In this document: positions 62,920-64,000 of the stretch, one piece after another | Layout of the letters: every line of letters starts with the position of its first letter | Numbering within the stretch: the first letter of the stretch is position 1 | Origin: Aplectana chamaeleonis | Taxonomy: Eukaryota; Nematoda; Chromadorea; Rhabditida; Cosmocercidae | DNA length: 64,000 nt | Direction of reading: 5' to 3' | Assembly: GCA_029168955.1 (NCBI GenBank) | Contig: JAPDOI010000176.1 | Location: forward strand, 1,190,501 to 1,254,500 | Notes under the pieces: model-generated | What the model was told of the DNA's origin: nothing | What the model saw: only the letters and a program-made list of their open reading frames with translations | The model's database searches: none | Position numbers and translations under genes: made by a program

Positions 62920-63065
62920 GGGAATTCCCGGTTGTCACCTGGAGCGCACAACTCCTTCCTGTTGTGACATGGAGGGCAAACTAGCCTCCCGTTGTCACCT
63001 CGAAGCAAAATCTCGTTATACATTTTGCACTTTCTGTTGTGACCTCGAGGTGACGCGGCCTATTT
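62920..63065. repeat. Short tandem CCTGTTGTGACCTGGAGGGC-like units
   Basis: GGTTGTCACCTGGAGCGCA, CTGTTGTGACATGGAGGGCA, CGTTGTCACCTCGAAGCA and CTGTTGTGACCTCGAGGTG recur about 28-40 bp apart. Degenerate array. Confidence 0.55.
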
Positions 63066-63485
63066 CGCAACATTTAACATGTTCTGATGTAGTGAGACTG
63101 CGACAAACCAATCGTAGGCGTCACAGACGGCGAGAGTCAGGCAGAGTGTGGGAGGCCGCAGACAGTCAGACCTTCTAGAAAATTTGATGAATTTTTCTTG
63201 TTTTATGCCTCTCCTTTCTTCTTTTTTCTGATTTGTGTCTGTTTTGTTACAAAAGTAGTAGAGGTATTCATACTAGTTGAGGAATTGATTTATTGGAGTG
63301 TTCTCCGTCGTGATTTCACTCTGTATGCACTACACTTCGACTGAATTGAACTATTTGGAAAAATCATACGACTGAAAAAGTCGCCTTTGGATCATCCGAA
63401 AATTTCAATATTTGAGAAACGTAAATTCCGGAAAGACTCGAAAAATCGAACACTCAAAAAATGGCAATTTTCGAGTTATCGACAG
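63066..63485. other. No gene seen
   Basis: Featureless, with TTCGAAA-type motifs becoming common from about 63390. Confidence 0.35.
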
Positions 63486-63615
63486 TCACTGGATAAGAAA
63501 TCGCCGCGACGCTGCTTGGCGGGAAAAATTGCGCGATCAATAGCCACTCTCCCTTAGTTTTCCCGCGCGCAATTTTTCCCGCCAAGCAGCTTCGCGGCGA
63601 TCCCTAATCCAGTGA
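63486..63615. mobile_element. Small palindromic MITE, copy 2 (about 130 bp)
   Basis: TCACTGGATAAG with CGCGACGCTGCTTGGCGGG at the left and CCCGCCAAGCAGCTTCGCGG with ATCCAGTGA at the right. Same family as 7318-7437. Confidence 0.9.
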
Positions 63616-63789
63616 TGGAAGATATTTAAAAATTCCCATCTTCCGTTTTTTCCGGAAACCCGAATATTTGAAAATTTACATAAACAATCGAATAAATTCG
63701 AAAGTCGACTTCTTCTAATCAACAGACATTCCAGAACATTCCATTGCTCCACTAGCAAATTGTGCGTTAAGTTCAAGTGAAATTCATTT

Positions 63790-64000
63790 CGAATTTTCGA
63801 GTTTTCGACTGTAGTCGGATATCGCCCTTTTTCGAATACTCGACTTCTCGACTGTAGTCGGAGATAACACTTTTTCGAATATTCGACTTTTTGACTGTAG
63901 TCGGATATCGGACTTTTTCGAGTATTCGACTTTTCGACTATAGTTGGATATCGCAATTCTTCGAATAACCGAACTTATCCGACTATTCGATTCGGAACAA
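63790..64000. repeat. 42-43-bp tandem array running off the window
   Basis: GACTGTAGTCGG anchors occur at 63808, 63850 and 63893, with a variant at 63936, 42-43 bp apart. Each unit also has TTTTTCGAATATTCGAC. The array continues to the window edge. Confidence 0.85.

Overview
The window reads as nuclear DNA of a clade V parasitic nematode, most probably a hookworm (Ancylostoma or Necator type). The main reasons are a nearly intact RTE-clade retrotransposon of the sort common in hookworm assemblies, very short introns with TTTTCAG-like acceptors, and many palindromic TTAA-flanked elements of a kind known from nematodes. There is no prokaryotic gene organisation: no operon-packed ORFs, no rRNA, no recognisable intact tRNA and no CRISPR array. 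Species is an inference from family resemblance only.

The window is gene-poor and transposon-rich. The only long, clearly protein-coding unit is the RTE element at 32461-35737, flanked by a perfect 12-bp target duplication; its endonuclease and reverse transcriptase frames are separated by one frameshift. Host-gene evidence is limited to fragments: a spliced C-terminal region with a polyA signal at 5698-5949, a one-TM last exon or micropeptide on the minus strand at 9578-9744, an isolated Argonaute-like exon at 30207-30294, and weaker exon candidates near 14.7, 32.0 and 47.3 kb. Degraded transposase traces are a Tc1-like C-terminus (24583-24786) and a possible Penelope GIY-YIG segment (23526-23720).

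Non-autonomous DNA transposons fill most of the rest. (1) A TTAA-flanked superfamily with TTAAAGGC ends has at least six unrelated interiors (A-F) and about a dozen copies. (2) hAT-like elements begin CAGGG, have 8-bp duplications and carry family-specific short tandem arrays next to the ends (17.3-18.1 kb, 40.0-42.5 kb, plus solitary ends). (3) TA-flanked elements begin CTCAG (0.73, 0.12 and 5.43 kb). (4) Harbinger-like elements with GGCCCCGGTC ends and 3-bp duplications lie at 52.0 and 58.5 kb. (5) There are several GC-rich foldback elements, two tRNA-derived SINE-like copies, and a multi-copy repeat without visible inverted ends (R).

Satellite and minisatellite arrays are frequent: a 449-bp higher-order repeat of three ~150-bp monomers (48.1-49.2 kb), a 137-bp repeat (5.0-5.3 kb), 42-bp palindromic arrays (56.4 and 63.8 kb), 22-bp (44.2 kb), 20-bp (54.2 kb), 115-bp (59.4 kb) and others. 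Layout: 0-9 kb, TA element, 137-bp array, putative gene and the CAGGGGTGG element; 9-16 kb, small gene, SINE and foldbacks; 17-29 kb, hAT, TTAA families and GC-rich palindromes; 29.7-36.1 kb, possible large inverted-repeat unit holding the Argonaute-like exon and the RTE; 38-50 kb, nested TTAA/hAT/TA elements; 50-64 kb, Harbinger-like elements, TTAA elements and arrays. Repeat boundaries were located by eye and are accurate to a few bases where termini are quoted, and to tens of bases otherwise.
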